A stretch of DNA of 64,000 nucleotides from a bacterium (GTDB lineage Bacteria > Cyanobacteriota > Vampirovibrionia > Gastranaerophilales > Gastranaerophilaceae), in NCBI GenBank assembly GCA_017626055.1, contig JAGAJM010000004.1, positions 186,001-250,000 of the forward strand. The letters run 5' to 3'. Position numbers and translations under genes: made by a program. Of the stretch, positions 19,205 through 28,203 are shown in pieces (position 1 is the first letter of the stretch; the number at the start of each line of letters is the position of its first letter). A model generated the notes under the pieces. The model ran no database searches and was not told where the DNA came from. It saw only the letters and a list, made by a program, of their open reading frames with translations.

Positions 19205-19661
19205 CTTCCAATTTCAAAAGTTGTTCTTTTCTATCAATACCACAGACAAATCCAGTCAGTTTACCAGATTTAGAAACAACTCTATGGCAAGGAATTATAA
19301 GCAAAATTGGATTTTTATTGCACGCTGAGCCAACAGCTCTTTGTGCGTTAGTGTTCCCAATCGCTTCAGCGATTTCTTGATAAGATTTCGTTTTCCCATA
19401 AGAGATTTTTAATAATTCTGCCCAAACTTTTTTCTGAAATTCAGTTCCTTTTGGTGAAATGTTTACCTCAAATTTAACTCTTTTCCCTGCAAAATATTCA
19501 TCAAGTTGTTTTACTACCTCTGAAAAATACCCCACTCTTTCAGATAATATTTCACAAGTTTCAATAACCTTAAGCCCAAAAACAATACCGTTTTCAAGCT
19601 CAATTTCTAGTATCCCAATTGGTGATTTATAGTAAAATTTTTCTGTCATAATTTTAAACAT
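19176..19661 (-). CDS. ogt: Methylated-DNA--protein-cysteine methyltransferase
   Basis: This repair protein transfers the alkyl group from O6-alkylguanine to its own cysteine. The acceptor motif IPCHRVV is present, preceded by AQRAVGSACNKNP and by SYGKTKSYQEIAEAIG, which form the DNA-binding helix and active site. The N-terminal ribonuclease-like domain is short (about 75 residues), so this is an Ogt-type single protein of 161 residues. ATG 19649 (MTEKF) is an alternative start; neither start has a clear ribosome site. It is adjacent to, and in the same direction as, the flavoprotein and Fic genes. Confidence 0.93.
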   Translation of the reverse strand: MFKIMTEKFYYKSPIGILEIELENGIVFGLKVIETCEILSERVGYFSEVVKQLDEYFAGKRVKFEVNISPKGTEFQKKVWAELLKISYGKTKSYQEIAEAIGNTNAQRAVGSACNKNPILLIIPCHRVVSKSGKLTGFVCGIDRKEQLLKLEANRCFQDNL

Positions 19662-19697
19662 CTTTTAAACGCTTTTTAAATTGCTTTTAAAAGCCTT

Positions 19698-20231
19698 TTA
19701 AATACTCTTACCCATCTCATAAGCTTGCTCAATATATGGCGTACCATTGATTTCGTCACGTTCGTAAACACCTTTTGCGTAGATTATGCCCATCTCTTTT
19801 GAGCCTTCAAGGCACGCAGCCAAGCCTCTAAAACATTCTAAAGTGCAATCCATTGTATGTTTTTCGTCCTCTGCCGCAGTCATAATATAATAAAATTCTT
19901 TATCCCTAAACTCCAACCAACGAGCAACAGTTCTATCGATTACGGCCTTTAATTGCGCTGAAATTGAATAAAAATAAACAGGGCTTGAAAGCACAATTAC
20001 GTCAGCGTCAAGCATTTTTTGCAAAACTTCAGCCATATCGTCTTTAATTACGCAAACTCCTGTATCTTTGCAAGCGTAGCAAGCCTTGCAATATCCGATA
20101 TTCTTCCCTGCAACGAATATTTTTTCAACTTCGTTTCCGGCTTCAATAGCGCCTTTCATAAATTCGTCGCAAAGTGTATCTGAATTTCCGCCTTTTCTAG
20201 GGCTACCTGATAATATCAAAACTTTTTTCAC
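19698..20231 (-). CDS. Flavodoxin-like NAD(P)H-dependent FMN reductase
   Basis: The 177-residue protein has the FMN phosphate loop LSGSPRKGGNSDTL at its N-terminus, then the cysteine-rich stretch YCKACYACKDTGVCVIKDDM, and VIVLSSPVYFYSISAQLKAVIDR, all typical of the NADPH-dependent FMN reductase / iron-sulfur flavoprotein group. It would carry out flavin-dependent electron transfer in the cytoplasm; the substrate is unknown. The start MKKVLILSGSP fits the family directly. Confidence 0.88.
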   Translation of the reverse strand: MKKVLILSGSPRKGGNSDTLCDEFMKGAIEAGNEVEKIFVAGKNIGYCKACYACKDTGVCVIKDDMAEVLQKMLDADVIVLSSPVYFYSISAQLKAVIDRTVARWLEFRDKEFYYIMTAAEDEKHTMDCTLECFRGLAACLEGSKEMGIIYAKGVYERDEINGTPYIEQAYEMGKSI

Positions 20232-20297
20232 AATTTACCTCTTGTATTTTGTCAAAATCATTTTTATTCTAACATAAAACATTTTTTCGTTTTAAAA

Positions 20298-21401
20298 CTA
20301 CTTCAACAAATAATGAGTGTTTCGACCTGCACCAGTTTTTTTGAGTATTTTTTTATCAATTAAATCTAGGATATCTCTGTTTGCAGTATCGTGAGAACAA
20401 TTACAAATTTTTGCCCATTTTTGAGTGGTTAATTTGCCTTCAAAGTTTTCAAGTAGTTTTTTCAATACTTTGATTTGGCGTTCGTTAAATACGACAGTTT
20501 TATTTGTATTCCAAAACTCTGTTCTGCGAATAACATCTCGCAATAATTCTTCTGAATGTTCAATTGCCGCAGACATATTTTCTAAGAACCAAACAATCCA
20601 AGATGTGATATCAACAGATTCTTTTTGAGTAATTTGTAGAATTTCGTAGTATGATTTTCTGTTTTTCTGAATCTGAGATGACATTGAATAAAATCTGTTT
20701 GGTGAATTTTCACTTTTTGCTAACAACATATCTGTTATAGCTCTTGCAATACGTCCATTTCCATCTTCAAATGGGTGAATTATTACAAACCATAAGTGAG
20801 CGATTGCAGTTTTTATAACTAAATCTGTTTCTTTTTCGTCATTTATATAATTTAGAAAAGCGTTCATTTCTTTATTTAAACTATTTGCAGGTGGTGCTTC
20901 ATAATGTACTTTTTCATGTCCAACAGCTCCAGAAACAACTTGCATTGCTCCATTAGCATCATCTCTGTATTCACCGACTTTAATTTTGTACAAACCACTT
21001 CTGCCACTAGGAAACATTGCAGCTTGCCAGCCAAACAAACGATCTTCGTCTAAAGGTTTGTCAAAATTTTGTGTTGCATCAAGCATCATATCAACAGTAC
21101 CTTGAACATCTCGTTCGATATAAATATCATCACCGATATTTAACCCTAATCTTTTAGCAATAGAAGAACGTACTTGTTCTGTATTTAATTTCAAACCTTC
21201 AATCTCGCTTGATTTTATGACATCTTCGGTCAAAACGTTCAAAACAGCAAATTGGCTATTTTCAAAGCCCAATTGATTCATTTTGCCTAATAATATACCT
21301 TGTTTTAATCTTACATTAGATAATAAAGGCATTATTAACTCTTTATCGTATGTAAAATTAGGATATTCTGAATTTTGCCAGATGTATTTTTTCATAATCA
21401 A
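20298..21401 (-). CDS. Fic family protein (protein AMPylase type, class II)
   Basis: Fic proteins transfer AMP from ATP to hydroxyl groups of target proteins. The active loop IHPFEDGNGRIAR near residue 207 is the full HxFx(D/E)GNGRxxR motif. An N-terminal inhibitory helix motif SSEIEG (residues ~63-68; S/TxxxE/G) marks a class II, self-inhibited enzyme. The C-terminal ~70 residues form a winged-helix-like domain (LTTQKWAKICNCSHDTANRDILDLIDK) that may bind DNA. The length of 367 residues is usual. ATG 21395 is a possible alternative start. Repeated TATCTACGCA sites upstream suggest a dedicated control region. Confidence 0.92.
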   Translation of the reverse strand: MIMKKYIWQNSEYPNFTYDKELIMPLLSNVRLKQGILLGKMNQLGFENSQFAVLNVLTEDVIKSSEIEGLKLNTEQVRSSIAKRLGLNIGDDIYIERDVQGTVDMMLDATQNFDKPLDEDRLFGWQAAMFPSGRSGLYKIKVGEYRDDANGAMQVVSGAVGHEKVHYEAPPANSLNKEMNAFLNYINDEKETDLVIKTAIAHLWFVIIHPFEDGNGRIARAITDMLLAKSENSPNRFYSMSSQIQKNRKSYYEILQITQKESVDITSWIVWFLENMSAAIEHSEELLRDVIRRTEFWNTNKTVVFNERQIKVLKKLLENFEGKLTTQKWAKICNCSHDTANRDILDLIDKKILKKTGAGRNTHYLLK

Positions 21402-21410
21402 CGCACCTCT

Positions 21411-21493
21411 TGCGTATATTATACAATATTATCTACGCAAAATCAAGAGGTATCTACGCAATAAATACGTAGATAAATTTTATTATCTACGCA
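21411..21493. promoter_or_regulatory. Cluster of TATCTACGCA operator-like repeats upstream of fic
   Basis: TATCTACGCA occurs at 21430-21439, 21451-21460 and 21484-21493. TACGTAGATA, its near reverse complement, is at 21466-21475, and a half-site TGCGTA is at 21411-21416. ACCTCTTG and CAAGAGGT form an inverted repeat around the first copy. The cluster lies 10-90 bp before the fic start and looks like binding sites for a regulator, possibly the fic winged-helix domain itself. Confidence 0.55.
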
Positions 21494-21590
21494 TATCCCT
21501 GTTTTTTCCCTGTAAATTTTCTGTTTTGAAATGCAAAAAATAGTTCAAAACCCTTACTACGAGAGTCATCAGCCCTATAGACTGACCACG

Positions 21591-21606
21591 CCACCATAAA
21601 AGAGAC
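21591..21606 (+). repeat. 16-bp direct repeat, right copy (candidate attR)
   Basis: CCACCATAAAAGAGAC is identical to the copy at the tRNA-Ala 3' end (4568-4583). It is preceded by ACCACG, giving a tRNA-like CCACCA end, and followed by a terminator hairpin. No full tRNA can be folded from the upstream bases. Confidence 0.5.
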
Positions 21607-21623
21607 ATCAAACGATGTCTCTT
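21598..21623 (+). terminator. Terminator hairpin at the right island edge
   Basis: AAAAGAGACATC / GATGTCTCTTTT with an AAAC loop is a perfect 12-bp stem followed by an AT-rich, T-containing tail. It resembles the terminator after tRNA-Ala and may be the displaced original one. Confidence 0.8.
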
Positions 21624-21827
21624 TTATTTTGCAATTTTAAATGTAAGGTTAATAGAAGAATGAGAATAGGGGAAATGGGGAGAAGATTGGCTTCGTTGGG
21701 CAATCCTTATTTTTTTTGAGTATCATATTAAATTTTGTAACGATACACAATATTTTGTTTTTATTTATTAAAGTTTGATCATAAACCAGCCGAAGACATT
21801 TGTGTAGAAGCTTAATTGTGAGAAATC
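21624..21827. other. Intergenic region with a short repeat relic
   Basis: There is no gene. GATTGGCTTCGTTGGGCAATC near 21687 resembles half of the 'GGATTGCTTCG..' type dispersed repeat also seen at 59469. The rest is AT-rich leader for the gene at 21828. Confidence 0.4.
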
Positions 21828-23126
21828 ATGGAATTCAAAGATTTTTGGCTAAAATTTGATAACAATTCATCTAAAGAATTGGATTTGAAAAGTGGGGTAC
21901 GTCGTAAAGATGTGTCCAAAGATTATCATGGCATTTTTGATTTGTATGATTCAAATAAGGATGGGGTTTTAGAAAATAAAGAATTAGCTAATATTTTTAA
22001 TACCATTAAAGAAAAAGCTGGAGAAGACAAAGTTCTAGATGCCGAAGAAAATGCAAGTTTGTCTAAATTTTATAGCTCAATGGGTTTAGAAGTTTCAATG
22101 CATGATTTTGTTAATGCACTAGATGAAGCTGATAATAATATTGTTGGTCATGAAGAAAATGAAATGGCTGATGGTAGCAGACAGGTTATGACAAGTTATG
22201 CTGATGGGACAGTAGAATCAAGAACTTTTTATGCAGATGGTAGTAGTTTGACTTGTGTAAATGATAAACCTGTACAGCTGATAAGACAAAATAATGGTAA
22301 AGTCGTTGAGGAATTATATTATACTTATAACGATAAAACGGCTATTGATAATGCAAGTGTAACAATTCACAAAAAGAGCAGTTCAGCTCTTGGACAAGTT
22401 GAGATTATAACTGTTCCTAATGTTAATAGTGATGGTCAATACGACCCAGAAGAAATTACAAAAGTTACAAAGTTGGATCTGGTTACAAATTCGTATTTTA
22501 TATTGTCAAAAGTTGAGGGTAAAATATATAAAGAAATTCCTGCGGTGGTGGATGGTAGTGTTGTTACTATATATAATGAATATGATTTGACAAATTTTGA
22601 TGATTATAAAGAAGGTGAATCAAAAGCTTCTCTACAATTTATGCTAGATGGTGAAGGGAACAAATATTTTGTTAATTATAAAGATGATTGTACTATTTTT
22701 CATGCAAAAAATGGTGAAACAATTGATTCAATTTGCAAAGATTTTAACATCCCAAAAGAGGACTTATTAAAATTGAATCCATCGCTTGCTACTAATGGAA
22801 ATATTAAAGTAGGTGATGAAATTAGAGTTAAAGGAACATTTGAGGTTAATTCTCCATTGCTTAAGGGTAGAAATAATCCTGAAGGTGAATTTAATGTTTA
22901 TATGAGGGCTTTTTATAAAAATAAAGTAGTTGAAAATATTTCAATTCATAATAAAGAAAGAATTAAGCTTGATAAGGATTACGCAAATCTTAATGATTTG
23001 GCCACAGCTATATTATACAAGCAGGGTAAAAATCCAAAGCCAGAGGATGTTGAAATATTTGCAATAAGTTTATCAGTGTTGAATCCTGAGCTTAGAGTTG
23101 AGGATTTGAAAAAAATAAAGAATTAG
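21828..23126 (+). CDS. EF-hand and LysM domain protein
   Basis: The 432-residue protein has an EF-hand near residues 39-52 (DLYDSNKDGVLENKEL, with D-x-N-x-D-G and the closing E) and a second, weaker acidic loop (DEADNNIVGHEENE). A LysM-like domain follows at about 288-340 (HAKNGETIDSICKDFNIP, LLKLNP, IKVGDEIRV). LysM usually binds peptidoglycan or chitin-type sugars and EF-hands bind Ca2+. No signal peptide is seen, so export would need another route. It is followed 5 bp later by the giant HD protein in the same direction, so the two likely form an operon. Confidence 0.8.
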   Translation: MEFKDFWLKFDNNSSKELDLKSGVRRKDVSKDYHGIFDLYDSNKDGVLENKELANIFNTIKEKAGEDKVLDAEENASLSKFYSSMGLEVSMHDFVNALDEADNNIVGHEENEMADGSRQVMTSYADGTVESRTFYADGSSLTCVNDKPVQLIRQNNGKVVEELYYTYNDKTAIDNASVTIHKKSSSALGQVEIITVPNVNSDGQYDPEEITKVTKLDLVTNSYFILSKVEGKIYKEIPAVVDGSVVTIYNEYDLTNFDDYKEGESKASLQFMLDGEGNKYFVNYKDDCTIFHAKNGETIDSICKDFNIPKEDLLKLNPSLATNGNIKVGDEIRVKGTFEVNSPLLKGRNNPEGEFNVYMRAFYKNKVVENISIHNKERIKLDKDYANLNDLATAILYKQGKNPKPEDVEIFAISLSVLNPELRVEDLKKIKN

Positions 23127-23131
23127 TATCT

Positions 23132-26100
23132 TTGCAATCTACATCTATTACTCCAGAATGTTTGGATGGCTTAAGAAAAGCTGGTTATCCTATTTCTGAA
23201 GATAATTTAGATCTATACAAACGAATTGGTTTCTTGGATCAAAATTTACAAACTCAAATTGCAAATATGTGTGCAGATGGTAATCTGACTGAATACGAAA
23301 AGGATCTTTTTTATAAAAGTATAAATGGTTCAAGTTATGAGACAAAACCACAAAGTTTTAAGACTGATGTATATGCCAATATTTTTGATTCAGGCGTGTC
23401 TATGTTTGCAGGAGATAATGTTCCAGATAGCTTAAATGTTGGATTTTCTTCTTCATCACTTGTGGTTAATGACCCTCAAAATGCCAGACTAAGACATCGT
23501 TATAATGATAGATTAGAGGTAGTTCTTCCTGAAGTTTTCAATATAGATATTAATTCTCCAGATGGCAAAAAAATTGTAGAAAGATTAAAAATACTTACAA
23601 AAGATAATCCGAATGGGCTTGTTTTAGATGACCCAATACCTACATCGTTTGTATCTTATGCGGATGAACATTGGGCTCAATTTTATATGTATCAAATGTA
23701 TTATCCTTCAGATTTAACCCCACATCATTTTGAGAATCACAATTTCAAAGCTGCTCTTGAGAAACGAGGTTTAAGCTATTCATCTCTTGAAGAAGTTTTG
23801 AGTGAATACGACAAATGTTCTGATTTTGATAGGTTTGCTAATTATCTTCTTTCATACGGCTATAATATAAGAACTCCAGAAGAGTATAAAGCATGGGCTG
23901 AATCAGCACAATGTAATAAAATTTCTAAAATTGCATCTGCTATTTGTGAATATGAACAAGGAATAGTAAATGAATATAATATGCAAACTGCTGAATTCAA
24001 GAAACAAAAAAATCAAGCGGTTTATTCAGTGGAATTATTGTACAATTATCTTATTCAGATGTACAAAGGGTATCAAGATCAACAAGGGTTGCTGGATGTT
24101 GCTACCTGGAGAGAGTTTATTGGTGAAAATATTTCAGATTTGAGAGATCTAGAAGCTAAGGCTAAAGAATTGGCATGGGATATCGCTCCAGATGGATTGA
24201 AAAATTTGGTGCCAGATTCTATCAAAGAAGCTGCAAAAAAATCTCATGATGGGTCTAAAAATATTCGCTTCTCAGTTGATGATAAATGTGAAATGTTAGA
24301 AAAAGAACGCGATTTAGTCGTTCAACGTTTGAATTCTTGTTATACTGATGGTCAACTCGCAGAATGTTGGAAAGACTTCATGGGTACTGATTTTGACCCT
24401 AAGCTACTTGAAGAAACTTTAGCCTGTGTACAAGATCCTCAAAATATCAATATTGCAAAATTTGAAAAATGTTTAAACAGATTGACTGGTGATATTGTGC
24501 ATAATTCTCTTGATGCATTTGTTAATGATATTGCTGGCAAAAAAGTTTATGCTGAAGATAGAACTTTGCTTAATGCAGTTAAATTAGATATAGATAGTAT
24601 TGGAAAAATTGATGGTGTTGGTGATATGGGGGTAATGATGGCAACATTAGGTTCCCTTAAACTACCAGTAACTGGTTTAAGTTTTTCAGCATCTACAAAA
24701 ACTGGAGCTTTTGTAAATACATTGTTGCAAAGTTCTACATCATCAGCAGCTATGATGTACACATATTCAACAGTTGTTAATACGGTAAATTTATATACTA
24801 ATAAAACTAAAAATACTCAACAAGATTATAAGTTGTTATACAAAACTGTTTTAAATGATACTATGTGGGGTGCGATTGGTGGTTTAGGCAATGGTTTAAA
24901 TGCTTGTGTTAAGACTTCATATATATCACGTTCAGCTAATCAATTAGCAAAAAAATTCTATACTCCACCTAGTAATTTCTTGTTAAAAGCTCAACGCGTT
25001 GGAGCAGGTTTAGGTTTGGCTACTGAATTAGGAACTGATGTTTTAGCAACATATGCAATAAATGGTGATATGTCTTCTTTAGAATTTGCACAATCTTTGA
25101 TGACAACATTAGCAGGTGGTGCTGCAGTTGATGATTGCTTTGCAAAAAATATTGATATGACTACAAAACGAACTTTCCAAGTGGCCACATTTGAGCAAGT
25201 CTCTAATAAATCTTATGATGAGAAAATTAAGTATTTTACAGGCTATTTTGAATCTCAAGGGATACCAAAAGATTTGGCTACTTTGATGGGTACAATAACC
25301 ACAGAGAAAAACTTCGCTAAAGGAGTGGATATTGTTGGCCATCCTGAAGTGAAAAGTTCATTAACAGATGTTACAATTAAAGATACTCAAGACAATTCTG
25401 TTATGAAAACTCCGCAAGAATCAGAAGTAAAAGTTCCAGTTGAAGGCGAGGGTTTAAAAACTCCTAATAGGGGTGAAGCTTTAATTGAAATGAACAATAA
25501 TTTGCCAAGAATTGATCGCTTTTCAGAAGAGGGCTTAGATATTTTAATTCAGAAAAATGTTGATCCTGAGTTAGTCATGTACTTATTAAATCTAGGATAT
25601 ACTAGAGGTGCTATTATGACTATCGCAAATAAAAATTACGATTTAAATTCTTTGGTTGGAAAAATGAAAACTGCGGGACTTAACTTTGAGGAGCAGAATA
25701 ACATTATCAAAGTCGTTACACAAGAAAATATAGATCTAGCTCAAATGTTTTATTCTGATACTAAGTCCCATTATACTCCAGATGAGCAGACTCGAATTCT
25801 TAAAGTCGTTACACAAGAAAATATAGATCTAGCTCAAATGTTTTATTCTGATACTAGGTTCCATTATACCCCAGATGAGCAGACTCAAATTCTCAGAGTC
25901 GTTACACAAAAAAACATAGGTCTAGCCCAAATCTTATGTTTAGATCCTGACTTCACTTTTTCCGAAGTCCAATCCCTTTTGAGGTGTAGAGATGATTCAG
26001 TTGTGCCTCTTGTTGAAAAACTATATTCGGAGAGTGTTAAGATACCTAGCCAAATTAAAAATATTTTATATTCAGTGACTAGTACTAATCTTCCTTTCGC

Positions 26101-28180
26101 AGAAATGTTATATGATCTTCCTGGTTTTCCAACATATCGAATTCCAAAACTTTTAGAGGTTGTTAATGGCGATAATTTAAAATTTGCAATGGATTTGTAT
26201 AATAAATGTGGTTTAATTGATAATGGACTAGATTTAATTAAGCTTGCAACACAACTAAATGATGGTGTGGATGACCTTTCTATTTCTGATAAAATAAAAC
26301 TTAATGAGAAATTATCGGCTTTGTCACCAGAGGTGGTTGAAATTTTTAAATCTAATGGTATTGATGTTGATGAAATAGCTTTACGCATTAACGGAAGTTT
26401 AAATATTAAGTACGATGTAGTTTCTGTTCCGAAAACTCAACAGCACAAATTTGTACAAAATATTCTTGCTAATAACAACCCTAAAGCAGATGAAGTATTA
26501 AAAACTTTTGATTTTGAACAATATGGTAAGGATGGTTTACCTTTAAAATATTCAAGGGAACAATTTACAGCAAATGTAAATGATTTAATAAAAAATTTGG
26601 CGCCCGAGGAACAAAATCAAATTTTAAGACATTTTGGATTGATAAAGGGAGAAGCAGGTTTTGATGGGTTACCAAATAACAAAGAATTTAATGCCACTGA
26701 TGCTTCACCTGAAGTTAAAAGTGTTGCAGATAAAGTGAAACAAGAGATAGAAAACTTTACTATGAATAATAAAGTTAATACTGGTGATGCAGAAGTTGAT
26801 GAAGTACTAAACGGACTAATACAAGGTTTCCCAGAATTTACTTTTATAATTGGTAAAAAACAACATGAAACACACAATTATAGTGTTGATATACATACAC
26901 TTAAAGTTTTACAAGATGCAATGAATAATCCATTATACAAAGATTTGCCTGATAATGATAAAACTATATTGAAATTTTCAATTCTATGTCATGATATTGC
27001 CAAGAAAGGTGGAGTACGAGATGAGGGACACCAAAATTCAAGTGCTCAATATTGTCGTGGAATATTAGAAAAATTCCCATTCCCTAGAAATATGCAATCT
27101 CGTATCATTGATATTGTCGATAATCATCATTGGTTTGAATCATACAATAAAGGTATTGCGACAGCAGAATCGGTTGCTATTCGTTGTCGAAGACCAGAAG
27201 ACTTTAAAATATATGAGATTATGGCAAAAGCTGATTTAGAAAATATTAATGAAACGTTCCAATATAGGGTAACAGTTGATAAAAATATGTACGATTCTTA
27301 TATGAGTGAGAAGTTTAATGCTATTGATAATGTTTTAAATAAAATGTATGCAAATGCAAATCTTGTTTTTGATACTCAATTTATGCATGGTGGAGATTTG
27401 TTCCCAACTGAAAAAGTTATGATTGATGGTGTTGAAACAGAACTAAAAGTTCTTAATTTCAATGATTTAGATAGTGGTGCAGATTTGCAGCAATTTGGTT
27501 TTTCAAAAGGTGTAACAAAAGAAGATGCAAGATTTACTGTGCATATGACTGAATCTAGCGAAGCAAAATTCGAAGCTGTTATGCATTTAACTGGTAATCC
27601 TTCTAATAATTCTGTTTGGTCAACAAGTTTAATTAAAGATTCTGATAATATTACTTACGTTAACCGCAAATTTGGTTTTATTTTTGAGGTTGATCAAGCA
27701 AATATATCTACTGCGGAGAATCATAATATTACCTCTGGTACTGCAAAGGGTTTGAAAGCTTTTGAAATTCAAATGTTTAAAGGACCTTTAGATGGTGATG
27801 GCCCTTCAACATATGTATCAGATAAATTGTACCAAGAATTATCTATAAAAGGTGTTGACTTAACTGAAGCTGAATATTCTCAATTGGTACGTCAAATAAA
27901 CAGGAAAAAGTACACAACTCAAATTACAAAAGATATTGTTGTTGGAGATAAAACAATAAAAGCTGCGGATTTAGTTGATGCATTGGAAAAATCTCGTGAT
28001 GCTTTATTTTTAGATGGTGAGCGTGGTCCAATTCATAGTGAAATTGTTTCAATCAATCCTATTGTGAAAGGAATGATTGCAAAAGTTTCAGGTATTGAGC
28101 AATGTCCTCCAGAGTTTTTACGTTTTGCGGCTAAGCATAATCTTCCGATTATTTTGATGACTGCAACAGATTCTTTTTAA
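23132..28180 (+). CDS. Giant HD-domain protein (1682 residues)
   Basis: The function is not known. Residues about 1247-1350 form an HD metal-dependent phosphohydrolase domain: a first His in HETHNYSVDIHT, HD in LCHDIAKKGG, then EGHQNSSAQY and the DNHHWF region. The middle (about 490-680) is Gly/Ala-rich with hydrophobic helices. Residues about 860-935 contain three 31-residue repeats (VVTQENIDLAQMFYSDT). The C-terminal 300 residues are unassigned. No ATG is near the beginning; TTG 23132, 5 bp after the upstream stop, is taken as the start with only a weak ribosome site, so the N-terminus is uncertain. HD enzymes often hydrolyse nucleotides or cyclic dinucleotides; which one is unknown here. 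Confidence 0.78.
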   Translation: MQSTSITPECLDGLRKAGYPISEDNLDLYKRIGFLDQNLQTQIANMCADGNLTEYEKDLFYKSINGSSYETKPQSFKTDVYANIFDSGVSMFAGDNVPDSLNVGFSSSSLVVNDPQNARLRHRYNDRLEVVLPEVFNIDINSPDGKKIVERLKILTKDNPNGLVLDDPIPTSFVSYADEHWAQFYMYQMYYPSDLTPHHFENHNFKAALEKRGLSYSSLEEVLSEYDKCSDFDRFANYLLSYGYNIRTPEEYKAWAESAQCNKISKIASAICEYEQGIVNEYNMQTAEFKKQKNQAVYSVELLYNYLIQMYKGYQDQQGLLDVATWREFIGENISDLRDLEAKAKELAWDIAPDGLKNLVPDSIKEAAKKSHDGSKNIRFSVDDKCEMLEKERDLVVQRLNSCYTDGQLAECWKDFMGTDFDPKLLEETLACVQDPQNINIAKFEKCLNRLTGDIVHNSLDAFVNDIAGKKVYAEDRTLLNAVKLDIDSIGKIDGVGDMGVMMATLGSLKLPVTGLSFSASTKTGAFVNTLLQSSTSSAAMMYTYSTVVNTVNLYTNKTKNTQQDYKLLYKTVLNDTMWGAIGGLGNGLNACVKTSYISRSANQLAKKFYTPPSNFLLKAQRVGAGLGLATELGTDVLATYAINGDMSSLEFAQSLMTTLAGGAAVDDCFAKNIDMTTKRTFQVATFEQVSNKSYDEKIKYFTGYFESQGIPKDLATLMGTITTEKNFAKGVDIVGHPEVKSSLTDVTIKDTQDNSVMKTPQESEVKVPVEGEGLKTPNRGEALIEMNNNLPRIDRFSEEGLDILIQKNVDPELVMYLLNLGYTRGAIMTIANKNYDLNSLVGKMKTAGLNFEEQNNIIKVVTQENIDLAQMFYSDTKSHYTPDEQTRILKVVTQENIDLAQMFYSDTRFHYTPDEQTQILRVVTQKNIGLAQILCLDPDFTFSEVQSLLRCRDDSVVPLVEKLYSESVKIPSQIKNILYSVTSTNLPFAEMLYDLPGFPTYRIPKLLEVVNGDNLKFAMDLYNKCGLIDNGLDLIKLATQLNDGVDDLSISDKIKLNEKLSALSPEVVEIFKSNGIDVDEIALRINGSLNIKYDVVSVPKTQQHKFVQNILANNNPKADEVLKTFDFEQYGKDGLPLKYSREQFTANVNDLIKNLAPEEQNQILRHFGLIKGEAGFDGLPNNKEFNATDASPEVKSVADKVKQEIENFTMNNKVNTGDAEVDEVLNGLIQGFPEFTFIIGKKQHETHNYSVDIHTLKVLQDAMNNPLYKDLPDNDKTILKFSILCHDIAKKGGVRDEGHQNSSAQYCRGILEKFPFPRNMQSRIIDIVDNHHWFESYNKGIATAESVAIRCRRPEDFKIYEIMAKADLENINETFQYRVTVDKNMYDSYMSEKFNAIDNVLNKMYANANLVFDTQFMHGGDLFPTEKVMIDGVETELKVLNFNDLDSGADLQQFGFSKGVTKEDARFTVHMTESSEAKFEAVMHLTGNPSNNSVWSTSLIKDSDNITYVNRKFGFIFEVDQANISTAENHNITSGTAKGLKAFEIQMFKGPLDGDGPSTYVSDKLYQELSIKGVDLTEAEYSQLVRQINRKKYTTQITKDIVVGDKTIKAADLVDALEKSRDALFLDGERGPIHSEIVSINPIVKGMIAKVSGIEQCPPEFLRFAAKHNLPIILMTATDSF
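25709..25940 (+). repeat. Tandem 93-bp coding repeat inside the HD protein gene
   Basis: Units begin at 25709, 25802 and 25895, a period of 93 bp (31 codons). The first two are almost identical at the DNA level and the third has diverged after about 45 bp. This points to a recent in-frame duplication of a helical repeat. Confidence 0.9.
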
Positions 28181-28203
28181 TCTTTAATCGGTAAATATAA
28201 TTA

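Noticed and set aside
21541-21600. A second tRNA gene ending in CCACCA before the terminator
   Set aside because: I could not form an acceptor/T-arm fold (no TTCGAA-type T loop) on either strand; only the CCA end and terminator resemble a tRNA.
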